From the NCBI GenBank assembly GCA_023935145.1, contig CM043700.1, forward strand, positions 41,311,620 to 41,375,619: a stretch of DNA of 64,000 nucleotides, given 5' to 3'. Below the pieces are notes generated by a model. It searched no databases and was not told the origin of the DNA. It saw only the letters and a program-made list of their open reading frames with translations. This stretch comes from Bretschneidera sinensis (taxonomy: Eukaryota > Streptophyta > Magnoliopsida > Brassicales > Akaniaceae). Of this stretch, positions 21,132 to 33,080 are shown piece after piece (within the stretch, counting starts at the first letter, position 1; every line of letters starts with the position of its first letter). Both the position numbers and the translations under genes were made by a program.

Positions 21132-22672
21132 ATTGTGAAGAAGTCAGTTAAGCTGCATAAGATGGCTCGTTATCTAGTTGAACATTGTGGTCTACTTTCA
21201 TGGTTGTCATTAGTTCTCTCAATCATTAGTGCCATGCTACTTGAAGATGAAAATGGGTTTTCCTTAACACAATTGGTTGTGGTTACAGAGTTAGTTATCT
21301 AGTTAACTGACTTCTTTTATCATTTGATGGCTATGCTAGAGTAATATTGTTATAGATGCAGTCTCTACTTTACCATCTTTACATTAGCAAAAATACGTTT
21401 ATGAATGACACCATTACTTCACATCTCTTCCTTGTTATATGAGCTTGTATGCTCATTGGATAAATTGAGTGCCAATCCAAGTTTTCTTTGCATTTGGATT
21501 AGGCTGTCAATGATGTTCCTTCATCCATAAACATCACTGAGTGATTGCAAAGATATGCCCTTGAACAGCTAATGGAACTTTCATCATATCTGTACAGACT
21601 TTTAGTTGGTGGGTTAACGTCCATAAAGAAAAATGTTGCGTTGGTTGATTCAATTTTACAAATAATGATATCAACTCTAAAGATATCCCAAAAGAGGAAA
21701 ATATACCAGCCACATTTCACCTTATTGCTTGAGGGTTTAGTTCATATTTATCAGGCTTTTACTGTAAATGATACTTCAAGATCTAGTGCAAGTGCGGAGC
21801 TTGGGCTTAGAGCCATACTTATGGGCACACCTTCAGTCGACATTTTTCACATGGTATGTCTCTCTCTCTCTTTGAGTTACTTACGGTTACTGGTTTTGGA
21901 ATTTTACCATGCTGACAGAGAACCTCACAGCCCAACCCCAATCCCATCCCCCAACCCAAAAAAAGAGAAGAAAATGAAAGAAAGCATAAAGAATCAGAAC
22001 AGAGCCTGTGGATTATGCGCTGTAATCTTTATTCTTATAGCTTAAAATAAATACTGTGGAGAAAAGAACTGGGATAGTTGTAGTTCTCCGTTGGGATTGT
22101 CTGGCATTCTGGACATTTTTGAGTGACTTGTGGCATTTGAATTGTTTCAAGCTACCTTTTCTTTTCTTTTCTGTTTTGTTTATACTACTGATTAAATCCC
22201 CCTTTTTTTCTTCTTATTTCCTGTGACATGGTTTCAGGATCAAGAAAAGCTTTCAAGTTTTCTTTTTTGGGGAACCTCTACTGCATTGATGTCTGACTCC
22301 AGAGAAATGTTTCAGCTAAAAGAATCTATTCTAAATTTCACAATGGTCTCGGAGGAAGCATCAGGTGAGGAGTCTTTGATATCAAAATTTTTTCGTTGGC
22401 TTACTGCTTCTGTAGTTCTTGGGAAGCTTTCCTGTAAAGTTGATGATTTGAACGACAAGTTATCGAGAAGTTCAAACTCAGAAGCTCTGCAGTTTTATTG
22501 GAATTTGTTGAAAAAGGATGTCAAGAAAGCAACAAAAGAACTGATTCTGAAGAAATGTTAGCTGCTGAAATCTATTATCTCCAACAGCTTCTTGGCATGA
22601 GATGTAGAGTTCTCCCTTCTGTTGTATCTGCACTTACTCTCCTACAGCTTTGTGATGCCTCCAGATTTGCAG
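21132..22672 (+). pseudogene. URB1/NPA1-like C-terminal exons, copy A
   Basis: Three exons of the C-terminal part of URB1. Exon 21132-21290 (after TTTGCAG) reads IVKKSVKLHKMARYLVEHCG. Exon 21503-21853 (after TTAG) reads LQRYALEQLMELSSYLYRLL and STLKISQKRKIYQPHFTLLL. Exon 22238-22672 (after TTTCAG) reads DQEKLSSFLFWGTSTALMSD, FFRWLTASVVLGKLSCKVDD and YYLQQLLGMRCRVLPSVVSA. Damage: the first donor is TT where copy B has GT, TGA replaces a Trp codon (GAGTGATTG) in the second exon, and a frame change occurs near 22490 in the third. The block is repeated nearly verbatim at 23526-25097. Confidence 0.82.
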
Positions 22673-23074
22673 GTATGCTACATTACTGCTGTAGTTACTA
22701 GACAACTTGTCTGGCAGGTATGCATATTTTTCCCCTTCTGTTTGGCATCATGTTTTGAGCTCTGACATAGATGTCAATTTGGAATTAAGTTTTGAAACAA
22801 ATAATTTCCTGTATTTGGATACCAACATAACTGGAAAGATGTCTTCTAGTTCTACCTTGCAAGCAATTAGGATTTGCCGAACAGGTATTCTAGTGCTAGA
22901 CATGGTATCTTAAACAGTTCCCTGGGCTTATTTTCGGCTCTTACTGGCTGCACATCAATCTGTTCATATATCTTCATTGGCTTGGATGAGGTTATCTAGG
23001 TTGACCTTTGGTAAGACACAAATAGGTTGTACCAACTGATTTTGAGAGAGATACATGTAGGATTTAGCAAATAC

Positions 23075-23162
23075 ATCAGAAGAAGTTGATATGCATGAAG
23101 CATTAGCAAGTACGGCAAAAGAAGTTCATATGCATGAAGCTAGCAAGTACGTCAAAAGAATT
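23075..23162 (+). repeat. 39-bp minisatellite, copy A
   Basis: About two copies of a unit containing AGAAGTTCATATGCATGAAG and TTAGCAAGTACG. The same array, with about one more copy, occurs at 25515-25655, so array length changed after the URB1 segment duplicated. Confidence 0.75.
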
Positions 23163-23165
23163 TTC

Positions 23166-23482
23166 CACCAGTTATGACCATTTCTCAGACCCTTCTTGAA
23201 GTTTCTGTCTCTCTATTATCGTCAATAATCTTTCTTGAACAAACTTTTCTTGCCCGTCTTTCTAAGTTATGGCCTGAAGTGTTCTCTCCTGGTCTGGAAA
23301 TGTTTATATCAATGATCCACCACGAAGGCAGAGAAGATGATGCCCGAGGAATTCCCGAGCGTAATTTGTTTGCTGAAGAAATGATGTGCAACATAGATTT
23401 TGATATAATTGAATCTGCTGCTTCTGCATTTTGTTTCTTTTTAAATCAGGCACCTTTCCATGTGTTATTTCCTGCCATTTAA
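23166..23482 (+). pseudogene. URB1/NPA1-like exon out of gene order
   Basis: Open segment reading PPVMTISQTLLEVSVSLLSS, FLEQTFLARLSKLWPEVFSP and SAASAFCFFLNQAPFHVLFP. This fits a URB1 exon that lies far upstream of the C-terminal exons, yet here it sits between two copies of them. It joins copy A's minisatellite at about 23162 with no intact acceptor visible, and the right side passes at 23482-23507 into the intron before copy B. The frame itself is open for 102 residues. This points to unequal recombination or template switching between different parts of the gene. Confidence 0.7.
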
Positions 23483-23525
23483 GCATTGATATTCCTTGCT
23501 TATCGGAATCTTATTTGCTTTGCAG

Positions 23526-24258
23526 ATTGTGAAGAAGTCAGTTAAACTGTATAAGATACTCGTTATCTAGTTGAACATTGTGGTCTACTTTCATGGTTGT
23601 CATTAGTTCTCTCAATCATTAATGCCATGCTACTTGAAGATGAAAATGGGTTTTCCTTAACACAATTGGTTGTGGTTACAGAGGTAGTTATCTTGTTAAC
23701 TGACTTCTGTTATCATTTGATGGCTATGCTAGAGTAGTATTGTTATAGATACAGTCTCTACTTTACCATCTTTACATTTGCAAAAATATGTTTATGAATG
23801 ACACCGTTACTTCACATCTCTTCCTTGTTATATGAGCTTGTATGCAATGTATGCTCATTGGATAAATTGAGTGCCAATCTAACTTTTCTGTGCATTTGGA
23901 TTAGGCCGTCAATGATGTTCCTTCATCCAGAAACATCACTGAGTGGTTGCAAAGATATGCCCTTGAACAGCTAATGGAACTTTCATCATCTGTACAGATT
24001 CTTAGTTGGTGGGTTAATGTCCATAAAGAAAAATGTTTCGTTGGTTGATTCAATTTTACATATAATGATATCAACTCTAAAGATATCCCAAAAGAGGAAA
24101 ATGTACCAGCCACATTTCACCTTATTGCTTGAGGGTTTAGTTCATATTTATCAGTCTTTAACTGTAAATGATACTTCAAGATCTAGTGCAAGTGCGGAGC
24201 TTGGGCTTTGAGCCATACTTATGTGCACACCTTCAGTTGACATTTTTCACATGGTATG

Positions 24259-24290
<32 letters not shown>

Positions 24291-25097
24291 TCTCTTTGAG
24301 TTACTTGCGGTTACTGGTTTTAGAATTTTACCATGCTGATAGAGAACCTCACTGCCCAACCCCAATCCCACCCGCCAACCCAAAAAAAGAGAAGAAAATG
24401 AAAGAAAACATAAAGAATCAGAACAGAGCCTGTGGATTATGTGCCGTATTCTTTATTCTTATAGCTTAAAATAAATACTGTGGAGAGAAGAACTGGGATA
24501 GTTGTCGTTCTCCGTTGGGATTGTCTGGCATTCTGGACATATTTGAGTAACTTGTGGCATTTGAGTTGTTTCAAGCTACCTTTTCTTTTCTTTTCTGTTT
24601 TGTTTATACTACTGATTAAATCCCCATTTTTTTCTTCTTATTTCCTGTGACATGGTTTCAGGATCAAGAAAAGCTTTAAAGTTTTCTTTTGTGGGGAACC
24701 TCTACTGCCTTGATGTCTGACTCCAGAGAAATGTTTCAGCTAAAAGAATCTAATCTAAATTTGACAATGGTCTCAGAGGAAGCATCATGTGAGGAGTCTT
24801 TGATATCAAAATTTTTACGTTGGCTTACTGCTTCTATAGTTCTTGGGAAGCTTTCCTGTAAAGTTGATGATTTGAACCCCAAGTTATTGAGAAGTTCAAA
24901 CTCAGAAGCTCTGCAGTCTTTATTGGAATTTGTTGAAAAAGGATGTCAAGAAAGCAACAAAAGAACTGATTCTGAAGAAATGTTAGCTGCTAAAATCTAC
25001 TATCTCCAATAGCTTCTTGGCATGAGATGTAGAGTTCTCCCTTCTGTTGTATCTGCACTTACTCTCCTACTGCTTTGTGATGCCTCCAGATTTGCAG
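23526..25097 (+). pseudogene. URB1/NPA1-like C-terminal exons, copy B
   Basis: Tandem copy of 21132-22672, including introns. Exons 23526-23683 (donor GTAGTT intact), 23905-24253 and 24662-25097. Damage differs from copy A: a one-base deletion in AAGATACTCG breaks the first exon, a two-base deletion in TCATCATCTG breaks the second, and a stop follows KIYYLQ in the third. The Trp codon lost in copy A is intact here (GAGTGGTTG). The intron after exon two has a longer CT run. Because the damage is private to each copy, both decayed after duplication. Confidence 0.82.
24258..24297. repeat. (CT)n microsatellite in URB1-like intron
   Basis: CT run with one CA interruption, next to the donor of the second exon of copy B. 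The same spot in copy A (21858-21872) has a much shorter run. Confidence 0.9.
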
Positions 25098-25514
25098 GTA
25101 TGCTACATTGCTACTGTAGTTACTCGACAACTTGTCTGGCAGGTATGCATATTTTTCCCCTTACTGTTTGGCATCACGTTTTGAGCTCTGACATAGATGT
25201 CAATTTGGAATTAAGTTTTGAAACAAATAATTTCCTGTATTTGGATACCAACATAACTAGAAAGACAAAAAAAAACATAACTTGAAATATGTCTTCTAGT
25301 TCTACCTTGCAAGCAATTAGGATTTGCCGAACAGGTGTTCTAGTGCTAGACAAGGTATGTTAAACAGTTCCTTGGGCTTACTTTCGGCCCTTACTGGCTG
25401 CACATCAATTTGATCATATATCTTCATTGGCTTGGATGAGGCTATCTAGGTTGACCTTTGGTTAGACACAAATTGGTTGTACCAACTGATTTTGAGAGAG
25501 ATGCATGTAGTATT

Positions 25515-25655
25515 TAGCAAATACATCAGAAGAAGCTGATACGCATGAAGAATTAGCAAGTACGTCAAAAGAAGTTCATATGCATGACGCATTAGCAAGT
25601 ACTACAAAGGAAGTTCATATGCATGAAGCTAGCAAGTACATCAAAAGAAGTTGAG
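25515..25655 (+). repeat. 39-bp minisatellite, copy B
   Basis: Three-plus units containing AGTTCATATGCATGA and TTAGCAAGTACNNCAAA, partner of 23075-23162. The period is a multiple of three and one strand is open through it, but no exon signals surround it and it probably lies in an intron. Confidence 0.78.
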
Positions 25656-26117
25656 CAGACTTTGAATTATAACTTGCTCACATGAGGGATCAACATGAGT
25701 TCTTATGTGTGGACTCAGGGAGCATGATCCAGGTCACAGCGTCTTATTTTGTGTACAGAATCATAGATTTTTGTTACTAGGGGCTCAAATCCTAAGCACT
25801 GCTTTAGAATTGAGATATTTTAGGATGAGTAGGCTATAGATGGAATTTATGAAGATCAACCATAGAGGGCAATATTTGAATTGAATTTTGCACATTTGGA
25901 AACATTACAAAACATGGAATGAAGTTTTTCCCACTGTAAGAAGCTTTGAAATTTGATTTCTTTTGCAAAATTTTACATTATTTTAGTTCACTTTTAATTC
26001 TAGACTCCCTTATCTCTGTTGATGTTTATTGTTGTGGTACTTTGTTTGGAATGCTATGTGTGCCTTTTAAACACGTTTATAGTTCTGTTGTGTTCATTTT
26101 ACATGTCATTTTACCAG
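25656..26117. other. Intron-like sequence before the last URB1-like exon
   Basis: No coding sequence recognised. It ends with a pyrimidine-rich tract and TTACCAG acceptor at 26117. Confidence 0.5.
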
Positions 26118-26312
26118 CTATGGAAGGAGCTTTCATCTGAACATACTGATGTACAAAAGATTGATGTATTCAATGCTTCCCAAACTCTTTTACTGATGTT
26201 TTCAAATATGATTGGAAATAAATCTTTAGATTCACAGGTTTTAGCACATCAAGATCATTTGGAGAATTTTGTTGTATTTAAATGGGAAAGAAGTTTTGTA
26301 GAGATCGAGTAA
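26118..26312 (+). pseudogene. URB1/NPA1-like last exon
   Basis: After the acceptor TTACCAG the frame reads LWKELSSEHTDVQKIDVFNA, SQTLLLMFSNMIGNKSLDSQ and FVVFKWERSFVEIE then a stop at 26310-26312. This fits the C-terminus of plant URB1 proteins. The exon itself is open, but the exon expected just before it, between the LLG/LPSVVSA exon and this one, was not found. It belongs downstream of copy B; copy A has no such exon. Confidence 0.75.
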
Positions 26313-27725
26313 TTGGATAATTCAATTTTAATCTCAAGTGGTCAATTCACTTGGGGTTAGTGATTTCTTTTAGTATCCAATATATATATTGATGAAATAT
26401 TATGCTAAGAAAATTAAATAATTTGATTCTATGAACACAGATTGTTAGTGCCGATGCAATATAATTTTTTTAAGTGTGATTGTACGAATTTACCTTTTTG
26501 ATTGAATCGTTTTTTTATTTGACTTTTTTATTATTTGAAAAAAAAAATACTCATCATTATAATTTATATGATTCATAGTTTTTCCTTTCATCTTCTTCAA
26601 CTCCTTCAAATCAATGATTCATTTAATGAGTTTCTTCATCCTCCACAATTCGTGCCTTGAACTCTATTGATATTCATGTGTGTATTGTTCTCAATGTTGT
26701 TGATAATCAATTGCCACATTCAAGAGAGTGCTGAAAATTGGAAAAGTTTCACTCTATAAAAGAGAGATTACAAGTTCTTATTTTTGGATGGAACTCGAGT
26801 ATCTCATAAATGGTTAATAGGTTACAGTTGAAATATTACAAATTGTGTTTAAATCTCACTCAAAAATAAAGAAGATTAAAATTTAGTTCCTAAAGGAACC
26901 TCTATTTGTGCTGAAAAAAAAGTGCACGAGCTCAAATATGAGCCACAACTCAACAGAAACCCTGCACACAAAAGCAACTGAAATATAACAATTTTGTGCA
27001 AAGTAGCAATTATTTAGGTACAATGTTTGCGCACAAACACAACGGGGCCACTTTATTCTTCGAAGATTAGCAGAGAATCAAGAGTTGTCTAGCACATATT
27101 TGAAAAAGATCTTTGCTCTTGAAACAAATATCTCATTGAAAGCGTTTCTAAGTGTTTATTTAACCATCGTACCTGGTTATTCATCACTGTTATAAATGAA
27201 TATCAAATAAATGTGAATTAGTAAAACGGATCATATATTTACCATAAGACAAGCAAGTAAAAAAAAACAAAAAAAGAATGCAACATACAATATACCTTAC
27301 CATTCTTCCATGTATGGAGGAAATACATAATTGTATAAAGAGGAATTCCAGAAAATATTAGGACGGATGGGCATTATAGAAATCATTGCTTAAGCTGTTC
27401 TAGATGCTTCTAGTACATCTTCCTTCACTAATTGGGTTTCCTAGGAATTACCAATCGAAGAGTAAAATACAAAACATAATCAGGAAGTACTAGTATCTTG
27501 TTGTCAGGGAACACAATTAGTTAATTAGAAATAGGAAAAGGCAATGATTTTGTACTCAATTAATTAACTTGATGGAATAGTGTTGACATGTATATATGCT
27601 TTGTTATTATCATCATCATCATTCATAAATAATAACAACAACATAAACATTGTCTTTAGTATAATAAAATCCTCCCAAGAGTGCAAATATTAATGTGTAC
27701 CTCTGTTTTGGCATGCACAGAACCA
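26313..27725. other. Intergenic AT-rich DNA
   Basis: No gene, repeat family or structural RNA recognised. Some simple A- and T-rich runs. Confidence 0.55.
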
Positions 27726-30700
27726 TCAGAAGAAGCAAAAGTGAAACTCGTAGTCTGCTTTGGACATCCGAGCACTACTAATTTCACCAAAGATGGGAAT
27801 ATAACATGATAACCAATTGGGGAGAGGCTCAACAGGCTTGGTAAGTCTGTCAGTGATGACGCCTTTAGCCTCTTGTGGACGATGATCTCTCTCTTTTCTG
27901 CTGTCATCTGCTGCCTCATGTCCAAATATGTGATCTTGATGATGTTCTCCATCATCAATTATTTTTTCCAATTCATCACAAAAACTTACATATAGATGCT
28001 CAAGCCGTGGCAGATTCTGAGGTAAAGTAACTAGGAAGATACGTCTCAGTTTGTTACTTGTAAGGTTATGGAAGCTTACAATTTGGGTGGGAGTGGGACC
28101 CTTCCACATACTTGTCAGTTGAGGTAATCTAATTAGATCCAATTGTGTCAAAGTTGGGAGCAACGCTATTTCTTTTTCAGTAGGAAAACCTTCAAGTTGA
28201 AATACTTGTTCTACTCCTTCGACGTTGTCAATCATCAATTGTTCCAACTTTGGTGAGCCTTGTCTAAGTAGCAGCTGAGACACAACTGTGTTGCACCATT
28301 GGGCACTAGTTTCTTTCCAGAGTCAGGGACCTTAATTGCTGTAGACATGCACACAAGAAAACTCCATCACATGATGCCTGGGTACATTGCGAAAGGAAAT
28401 TCTTAATCTATAATCTAAGGACAAAAAAGTTAGAAAAAGCTCGCATCTTTGCTTCCATATTAGCAAAAGATAGTACTGTTGAACACCTGACAACTTTTAA
28501 CGATAGCAATGATGGGAATACAAAATGGTAACCGACTGGATCGAGGTGCAACAGGCTTGGTACGTTCTCCAGTGTTAACTCCTTTAGGCTCTTGAGCACG
28601 ATGATCTCCTTCTCATTTCTGCTTTCATCTGCAGAGTCTTCATGATGTTCAAATAATTGCTCTAATTCAATAGCGTTACAAACTGTAAGACTTGATAATT
28701 TGGGAAGACACTTCCATATACTCACTAATTTCTTCAACATTAATTGGGGTGGTCCTTCTTTGTCAGTAGGAATATCTTCGAATTGAAATACTTGTTCTAC
28801 TCCTTTGATATCATAAATTCTCACTTCTTCCAAATTTAGTGAGCCTTGTCTAACCAGCAAGGACGTTACAGTGTTGAACAATTGGCTGCAAGTTGCCTTC
28901 AGACTCAGAGTCCATAGTTGCTGTAGACACGCAACAAAACTCTCATCAGGTCCTTAAGTGAGAAAATTCTGAATTTGAGATTAAACAATTGAATTTATTC
29001 CAAAAAAAATGTAGTAGAAACCAATAATATCAATTGGTTCAAATACATATTACACATTATTGATTTATTTAAACAGTTCAACTTTTTAAGGATCATGATT
29101 GATGCAAAGGTATAGGTGTTAGTTTTTTTATATTTTATCTATATAAATAATTTTTATCTTAAATTTTTTAAATAAGGAAACATATATAAATATATATATA
29201 TATATTTTATTCCAAAAAATATAGTATAATGTTGATTTATGATTTATTGAATTAGACAAATTTATTTTAAACAGTTCAAATTTTTAAGGATCATGATTGG
29301 TGCGAAAATATATCAAACGAATTTTTATGTGTTATTTTTTATATAAAAATAATATTTTCCCAAAGAATTTTTTTATTCTAAATTAATAATTTTATCTTAA
29401 AATTTTAAAAATAAGGAAATTTCTCAAACTTTAATTGGTTCATAAATATATTTAAAGGAAATTTCTTTAGATAAAAATTATTTTCTATATAAAAATATAT
29501 TTCATAGAACTTAATCAGCTTAATCGAATTTTGATTTATTCAAAATTTATTACATAGATTTCTAATTAAGTTATTTTTTACACACTGAAACATATATAAA
29601 TATATATTTTATTTATTGTAATAAAATTTAGCTTTCTTTTTGGAGTTGAAGTGATTACATGCCAAGAGAATATTTAGTTAGTCAAATATATGGATAAAGA
29701 AAGATTCGTCGAGTATAAGCTTAGATTATTTGCTTGTACTCTTTGAGAGATTGAATTTCATGTTTGGAAGATAAAAAAGGACATATAAGTTTAAGAAAGC
29801 ACCTTTGCTTCAAGATCACCAAGAGATTGTATTGGACAATTCTCTACTTCTAACCATTGCAAAGATGAGCTTGTAAAGATATAATAATATCCCCAACAAA
29901 AGTTAATGAGCTTTGGCGAACGGATGAGTTTCAAAGTCATTAATTGTGGGAGCTCAATGCGGTTTCCGTTGACCCCTACATTTCCTTCTTCTCTATAGCC
30001 AAAATTTGCTCCAGTTGATAGTTATCTATTATGATAAGGTCTTCTAATCACAGAAAACATCGAGCTACAGAGATAGACAAAATATATTTCAATTTCTTGC
30101 ATTTTTCTACTCTGAGAGTAGTTAATTTCGTGAAGCAAGGATGTTGGGGATGAAGATCAGCAGTCCTTGATATTTCTCCATATTCTTCCTCTTCTTTTAT
30201 GATATGCTCCAATTCATCACACTTAGATATCTTGAGTCTTTTTAGCTGCACCAAACTTCGAGCAAGAGATGATGAGAAAATAAATGTTAATCTGTTGCAA
30301 TCATTCACTTCTACGACTGTGAGACTATGAAGGTTTGCATGTTGAGATGGCCCCTTGCACACAAACCTCAGTTGATTCAATTTTGTAAGATATAATTCCT
30401 TTAAATTAGAAAATGAAATGGGTTGAGTATCAATGAGACATTCCATTTCATCACAAGATCAAAGCTTGAAAGAAATTAAGTCATTTAAGCCTCCTTGTTC
30501 CATGTTCGGGATAATGCATTGCAAACCAATGGGATCATATATCTCAAGATGTTCCACAATCGGAAGCATCTTCTTAAAGGTGGTGCCGATTCTCAGGGTT
30601 TTTGAGGTTGGATAGTCAATATAGTCAATGAACATGCCTTTTCTATCAATCATGGATATCTCGTACCTTGTCAAGTTGGGAAAAACAAGGTCTTCGGGAA

Positions 30701-31464
30701 GAAATTTAGCTTCAATGTACAACAACAATATGTTCAAGTGAGATAATGAATCCAACTCTAAGAAGCATGCCTTCTTTCTCTTTGCACTTGTCCCTCCAAA
30801 TTGATCCCATAGATTGATCCAGTTCCAGCAGCAAATGTATAGTTCTTCGAGTCGAGGTAGCCTTCATATCAAATTGGGTGGAATCTTTTCCAGTTGTTCA
30901 CAGTATGAGAGATCCAATAATCTCAACTTATTCAGTTCTCCTATTTCATCGGGCAATTCATGGATGTCAGAACCATAAAAGTTAAGTACCTCAAGTTCCT
31001 TGAGATTTCCTAGTGAAGAGATGTCATTGAGTTTGCAAAATTTCAAATGCAAAGCTCGAAGGTTTTTCAAGAATTCAAGTGGCCGTGATGACAGGCAACA
31101 TCTTGTTATAGTTAGAACTTCGAGTTGCTTCATCCCCTCAAGAAAAGTATCTGGTAAACATCATTGAATAATCTTCATCCAACAATAGAATTCTAAGCTT
31201 TTCACCTGACAATCCATCTGAAAGTTCTTTCATCCCCTTGCCAATCAAGGAAATTGCCTTGTAAGGTTGAAACAATTTGTTCGTTGGCCGCTCCTTTGAT
31301 ACCTCAACATATCTTGCAGTGAAAAAGTTGTCTGGATTTTTTGCTATCCACAAGGCAACATCACGAACCATGTCATGCATTTTCACAGAATCTGCACCAT
31401 TCTCTAACAATAAACACGAATCTTTGAGGCTGTCAATTGATGCCTGCAAGTTGATGATTTTCAA
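27726..31464 (-). pseudogene. NLR disease-resistance gene (RPS2-like CC-NBS-LRR), C-terminal LRR part
   Basis: Plant NLRs detect pathogen effectors in the cell. The minus strand starts at 31464 with the end of the winged-helix region, SVKMHDMVRDVALWIAK (the MHD motif), then LRR segments: FLKNLRALHLKFCKLNDISS, ISSLGNLKELEVLNFYGSDI, ELNKLRLLDLSYCEQLEKIP, ISFSNLKELYLTKLNQLRFV and SLTVVEVNDCNRLTFIF. More C-terminal LRR pieces lie at 28881-28408 and 28283-27726. Frame changes near 31135 and 30860, plus intron-like or inserted AT-rich DNA at 28882-29800, show decay. The P-loop/NB-ARC and coiled coil should lie to the right but copia DNA is there instead. Confidence 0.82.
28882..29800. other. AT-rich insertion or intron within the NLR pseudogene
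   Basis: Extremely AT-rich. Two segments, near 29080-29110 and 29275-29310, share CAGTTCAAMTTTTTAAGGATCATGATTG, so there is an internal duplication of about 190 bp spacing. No coding sequence. Confidence 0.5.
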
Positions 31465-31489
31465 AAATATACTTGGTTTTTTAAAATGA

Positions 31490-32205
31490 GATATTTTAGA
31501 AAATCAAAAGAAATGAGAAAAGAAAAACGAATTTTGGCTTTTGAAAGTTTATACAATCAACTGAATGGTGTATACAGTCGACTATATGAAGCATTCAGTC
31601 AACTAAATGGAATGAAAAAAAATTCCTTGAGCTTTTTGTAACTTTTTAAGTCGACTAAAAACATTGTCCAATCGACTAGATGTTCAAAATTTTCGAATTT
31701 TCATAACGTTTTATGTTAGTTGAATATGAAAAAAGTGTCCTTTATGAATGAACACTTGGTATTCAGTTTAATTCAGTTTTAAACTAAAACAAGGTAACTC
31801 TAATAGAAAGACACTCATTTCAACACTATATAAGTATGTTTAACTGTTATAATTAATATAACACATATTACAATAAGATTTTCTGGATTGTCTCTCTTCT
31901 TTTTCTTTTCTTTTCAAATACTGATTTACTTATGTCCGAAAATCTTGCAAATTTTCAAACATAAGTGTTATACATCCATAAACTCTTAGAAGCTGTTGTG
32001 GGTTATTTTTCACAAGTACAAACTGCAGAATAACATCACAGCTTCATTGTATCTTAGAGAAAATTCATCAATAACCTCTTGCACTGTGAGGGGCGAATTA
32101 AACCTTAAGGAAAGTGACCTGGTTACGCCTTGAAGCCTTTCTCTCTCACACTTATTTCGATAAACAACCCTCACTTTCAATAATATTTCCCCTACCAGAT
32201 ATCAA
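31490..32205 (+). repeat. Probable 5' LTR and leader of a copia element
   Basis: Noncoding stretch directly before copia gag, with repeated AGTCGACTA / CAGTCAACTAAATGG motifs. It ends in TTTCCCCTACCA followed by a degraded primer-site-like GATATCAACAATC. No second LTR copy is present in the window, so the left limit is approximate and the LTR call is inferred. Confidence 0.42.
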
Positions 32206-33080
32206 CAATCTTAAGGTTTAATTTACTTGTTTATCAAAATGAGTTCCTTGAGTTTGTTGAGAGATATTATGTTGGACTTTAACAAGTTGGAGCGATTCGA
32301 CTGAGGGAATTTTTATCGTTGGCAAAAGAAGATGTTCTTCCTTCTGACATCACTTTGGGTTTATTATATCATCAATTTTCCAAGGACCAAACCTATAGAA
32401 GATGAACCAATTTCTCAGACAAAAGATCAACAGAAATAGGATAAAGATAATGACATTTGCAAAGGTTATATCCTGAATACCATGTCCAATAATCTTTTTT
32501 ATGCCTACCATAATGTCAGACGACAAAGGAGTTGTGGGACACACTGCAAGCAAGGTACATGAAGGAGGACGCAGCAAGTAAGTGTTATATTATTACAAAG
32601 TTTCATAACTTTAAAATGGTTGATACTCGTAGTATTATGGATCAATATAGTGAGATTAAAACTATATTAGATCAATTTACTCAATATAATCTAAAAATAG
32701 ATGAGACCATAACGATCACAACCATTATATACAAACTACCTCATTTATGGAAGAATTTCGGGAATTGTCTGAAGCACCAAAAAGAAGAACTGACTCTTGA
32801 AGAGTTAGGCAACCATCTTCATATTGAGGAGGGCTTACGAAAAGAAAGTAAGGAAGAAGCCCTCTCCAAGATCAGTATGGTAGAGGAAAGAGAGACTTCA
32901 AAGAAGCACTCTCAAGAATCTCACAAGAGAAATAACCAACCAACAAAGTTTTCTAAGAATAAGAAAATTAAGGGTCCTTGCTTCAATTGTGGGAAACCGG
33001 GGCATTTTAAGAGAGACTGTCGTTTTTTTGAAGAAAAAGGGAAAAAAACCACAAGAATTCGTGGTTGTGATTTCTAAAGC
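32206..33080 (+). pseudogene. Ty1/copia gag region with zinc knuckle
   Basis: Structural protein of a copia element. Readable blocks are DFNKLERFD, WQKKMFFLLTSLWVYYII (frameshifted), LWDTLQARYMKEDAASK, FHNFKMVDTRSIMDQYSEI, EELTLEELGNHLHIEE and the zinc knuckle CFNCGKPGHFKRDC. This order is typical of plant copia gag (UBN2-type domain then CCHC). The 5' part is broken by stops, while 32532-33077 is open for 181 residues. It leads into a protease and integrase remnant on the same strand. Confidence 0.85.

Noticed and set aside
25515..25655. Coding 13-residue peptide repeat in URB1
   Set aside because: The open frame follows from the 39-bp period; there are no splice signals around it and URB1 proteins are not known to me for such a repeat.
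17752..31464. Conserved linkage of a URB1-like gene with an RPS2-like NLR, as on Arabidopsis chromosome 4
   Set aside because: Recalled only loosely, both loci here are pseudogenes and NLRs are too common for this to be evidence of synteny.
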